From positions 1-64,000 of the forward strand of contig JAHITX010000060.1 of the NCBI GenBank assembly GCA_018817425.1: DNA of 64,000 bases, given 5' to 3'. Source of the DNA: Pseudomonadota bacterium (lineage in GTDB: Bacteria; Desulfobacterota; Desulfobacteria; Desulfobacterales; RPRI01). Within the stretch, counting starts at the first letter, position 1; each line of letters starts with the position of its first letter. A program made the position numbers and the translations under genes. The notes beneath the pieces were generated by a model. It did not search any database. It had not been told where the DNA came from and saw nothing but the letters and a program-made list of their open reading frames with translations. Positions 62,537 to 64,000 of this stretch are shown here, piece after piece.

Positions 62537-63592
62537 ATGGATTGGTTATATGTTCTGATGCCCATTTCGGGAGTTACAGTATTCTGGCCAGGCCTTGTCA
62601 TCCTTGGGGTCGGGGTCGGAATAATTGGTGGTTTTTTTGGTATGGGCGGGGCTTGGATGGTTACGCCCGGGCTTAATATTCTTGGTTTTCCCATGGCCTT
62701 TGCCATAGGAACCGATATTGCCCACATGGCTGGAAAGTCTCTTATTTCCACAATGCGGCACGGCAGGTTCGGAAATGTTGATTACCGGCTTGGCATGATC
62801 ATGCTCGTAGGCACTATTGTGGGATTTGAGTGCGGCGCACAGATGATAATGTGGCTTGAACGAATAGGAAAAGTAGAGTTTATTGTACGATGGATGTATG
62901 TTGTACTTCTTATTCTTATCGCATGGATGGTTTTTGCAGATGTAGCTAAAAAGAAAAGAAAAGAAAAAGACGCCAGGGATCAAGGTCTGGATGTTGACAA
63001 ACTTGCCACTGGTCTTGAATGGCACAAAACTTTTCATAAACTTAAAATACCCCCTATGATACATTTTAAGGCAGCTGGATTTACCTGCTCTGCGTGGCTG
63101 CCAATTTTTATCAGTTTTCTTACAGGCTGGCTGGCCGGCATCCTTGGCATAGGCGGAGGACTTATACGTATGCCCGCTCTTATCTATTTCATAGGTTGTC
63201 CTACCCACATAGCCGTCGGAACAGACCTTTTTGAAGTTATGATATCAGGTCTTTACGGAGCCGGCACATATACTTTCAAAGGCAGAACGGAACTTGTCGC
63301 CGTTGTTATAATGCTGTGCGGTGCCGCTGTAGGAGCACAAATCGGAACAGTAGCGACCAAATATATCAAAGGTTACGGAATTCGTATCGCTTTTGGAATT
63401 GCTGTTATCGGCTGCTGTGTTTCCATTATAATGAAGCTTATTCCAAGGTATGTGGCAGGAACCAAAGCTATAATGGATACTTGCTCAACAGTTCTTATAC
63501 TAGGGCTTGTTGGCGCTTTGTCTCTGTATATTCTTGTCAGAATGATCCAGGGCGCAAAGAATGAAATTGCTATGAAGAAGGGAGGCGCTTAG
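62537..63592 (+). CDS. TauE/SafE-family sulfite/sulfonate exporter
   Basis: A 351-residue membrane protein with the two TauE/SafE repeats: GVGVGIIGGFFGMGGAWMVTPGL with IGTDIAHM (about 30-65), and WLAGILGIGGGLIRMPAL with VGTDLFEVM (about 198-235). A lysine-rich loop lies between them. An GGAGG ribosome-binding site precedes the ATG. Together with the small membrane protein gene before it and the lipoprotein gene after it, it ends the sigma-54-driven signalling operon. The substrate is probably a sulfur oxyanion. Confidence 0.92.
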   Translation: MDWLYVLMPISGVTVFWPGLVILGVGVGIIGGFFGMGGAWMVTPGLNILGFPMAFAIGTDIAHMAGKSLISTMRHGRFGNVDYRLGMIMLVGTIVGFECGAQMIMWLERIGKVEFIVRWMYVVLLILIAWMVFADVAKKKRKEKDARDQGLDVDKLATGLEWHKTFHKLKIPPMIHFKAAGFTCSAWLPIFISFLTGWLAGILGIGGGLIRMPALIYFIGCPTHIAVGTDLFEVMISGLYGAGTYTFKGRTELVAVVIMLCGAAVGAQIGTVATKYIKGYGIRIAFGIAVIGCCVSIIMKLIPRYVAGTKAIMDTCSTVLILGLVGALSLYILVRMIQGAKNEIAMKKGGA

Positions 63593-63593
63593 C

Positions 63594-64000
63594 ATGAGAA
63601 AGCATACTATGATAAAAAAACATGGCCTGTTTACCGTATTGTCTGCTTTATCATTTATTTTTATCTTTGCCTGCGGAAAATTAGGAAATGTAGATCAGGG
63701 CAGAGTTATCGAATTTGATAAAGAAAAAGCAACGGTTACACTAATAAGAGACTTTAATGCCGACCCGAAGAATCCGGACTATACACATCTTCCGCCTTAT
63801 ACATATGAGATGCCGAAGAACCCTGATGAAATCGGAGCTCTTCCCAAAGCCGGTAAACGTATGCAACTGGATACCGAGAAAAACCAGATAGTCATATTTG
63901 ATACAGCCACACAAAACTTTAAAGCAATAGATTACAAAGTAATCGATCAGAAAGATAATGTGGCCAAGAAAGACCCACTGGTCTACGATGAGGAAACTGA
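63594..64000 (+). CDS. Lipoprotein, DUF4881-like (right edge, partial)
   Basis: The frame starts at ATG 63594, 1 nt after the TauE stop, with GGAGG upstream, and is open to the end of the window (135 codons). A signal peptide ends in FIFAC (Cys27), a lipobox-like site. The mature part begins GKLGNVDQGRVIEFDKEKATVTLI and resembles, from memory, DUF4881 lipoproteins of sulfate reducers. The C-terminus lies outside the window. It is probably a periplasmic partner of the exporter. Confidence 0.7.
   Translation, partial: MRKHTMIKKHGLFTVLSALSFIFIFACGKLGNVDQGRVIEFDKEKATVTLIRDFNADPKNPDYTHLPPYTYEMPKNPDEIGALPKAGKRMQLDTEKNQIVIFDTATQNFKAIDYKVIDQKDNVAKKDPLVYDEET

Noticed and set aside
62546-63208. 220-codon minus-strand ORF opposite the TauE gene
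   Set aside because: Low-complexity antisense shadow; the plus-strand TauE frame has clear family repeats.

Overview
The window is chromosomal DNA of a fairly AT-rich, Gram-negative anaerobe. It is most likely a sulfate-reducing member of the Desulfobacterales (Desulfobacterota). This is an inference from gene content: a SulP permease and two TauE/SafE exporters wired to many histidine kinases, a complex I-like Hyf/Ehr membrane complex, a B12-dependent acyl-CoA mutase operon under sigma-54 control, and large PAS/GAF hybrid kinases. No rRNA, tRNA or CRISPR array was seen.

Region 1 (1-5.4 kb) is accessory and worn. It holds a zinc-ribbon gene overlapping a partial gene that runs off the left edge, a C-terminally truncated ceramidase-like membrane protein, a DUF4143 fragment, an inverted-repeat element with a 4-bp target duplication, and a large membrane hybrid kinase. 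Region 2 (5.7-12.4 kb) is mostly housekeeping: flavodoxin-like reductase, RecD2 helicase, metallo-beta-lactamase fold hydrolase, radical SAM protein, CvfB-like S1 protein and an FAD amine oxidase whose only upstream start appears to be ATT. Region 3 (12.8-16.3 kb) is a restriction-modification island (C5-methyltransferase, Vsr, HNH nuclease), then a universal stress protein followed in the same reading frame by a second ORF.

Region 4 (16.6-24.2 kb) has two exported proteins of unknown function, a soluble hybrid kinase related to the first, and much decay: a degenerate RAYT transposase, an IS1-type remnant, a GYD-protein stub, a REP-like palindrome and a second small inverted-repeat element. 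Region 5 (24.3-32.1 kb) is a five-gene acyl-CoA operon (acyl-CoA dehydrogenase, HMG-CoA-synthase/DUF35 fusion, thiolase, B12-binding subunit, mutase large subunit). A divergent sigma-54 activator gene faces it. A good -24/-12 promoter and a palindromic operator lie between them. Region 6 (32.2-34.7 kb) has a glutamate-receptor-type potassium channel and an MFS transporter. Region 7 (34.8-42.5 kb) is a six-gene Hyf/Ehr-type complex whose large subunit lacks all four Ni-binding cysteines. It is preceded by a small DNA-binding protein that looks like an HTH-PTS IIA protein with its middle deleted.

Region 8 (42.8-64 kb) holds a left-handed beta-helix protein and then a dense sulfur-anion and signalling cluster: a SulP permease with a large insertion, a kinase-like/BON/receiver fusion, three paralogous Cache-domain histidine kinases, five separate receivers, a histidine-phosphoacceptor protein without an ATP-binding domain, two TauE/SafE exporters with small membrane partners, a PEP-synthase-like phosphotransfer protein and a lipoprotein cut by the right edge. 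The three kinases share one sensor fold, which suggests they read related ligands and control the adjacent transporters. One of these operons has a near-consensus sigma-54 promoter.
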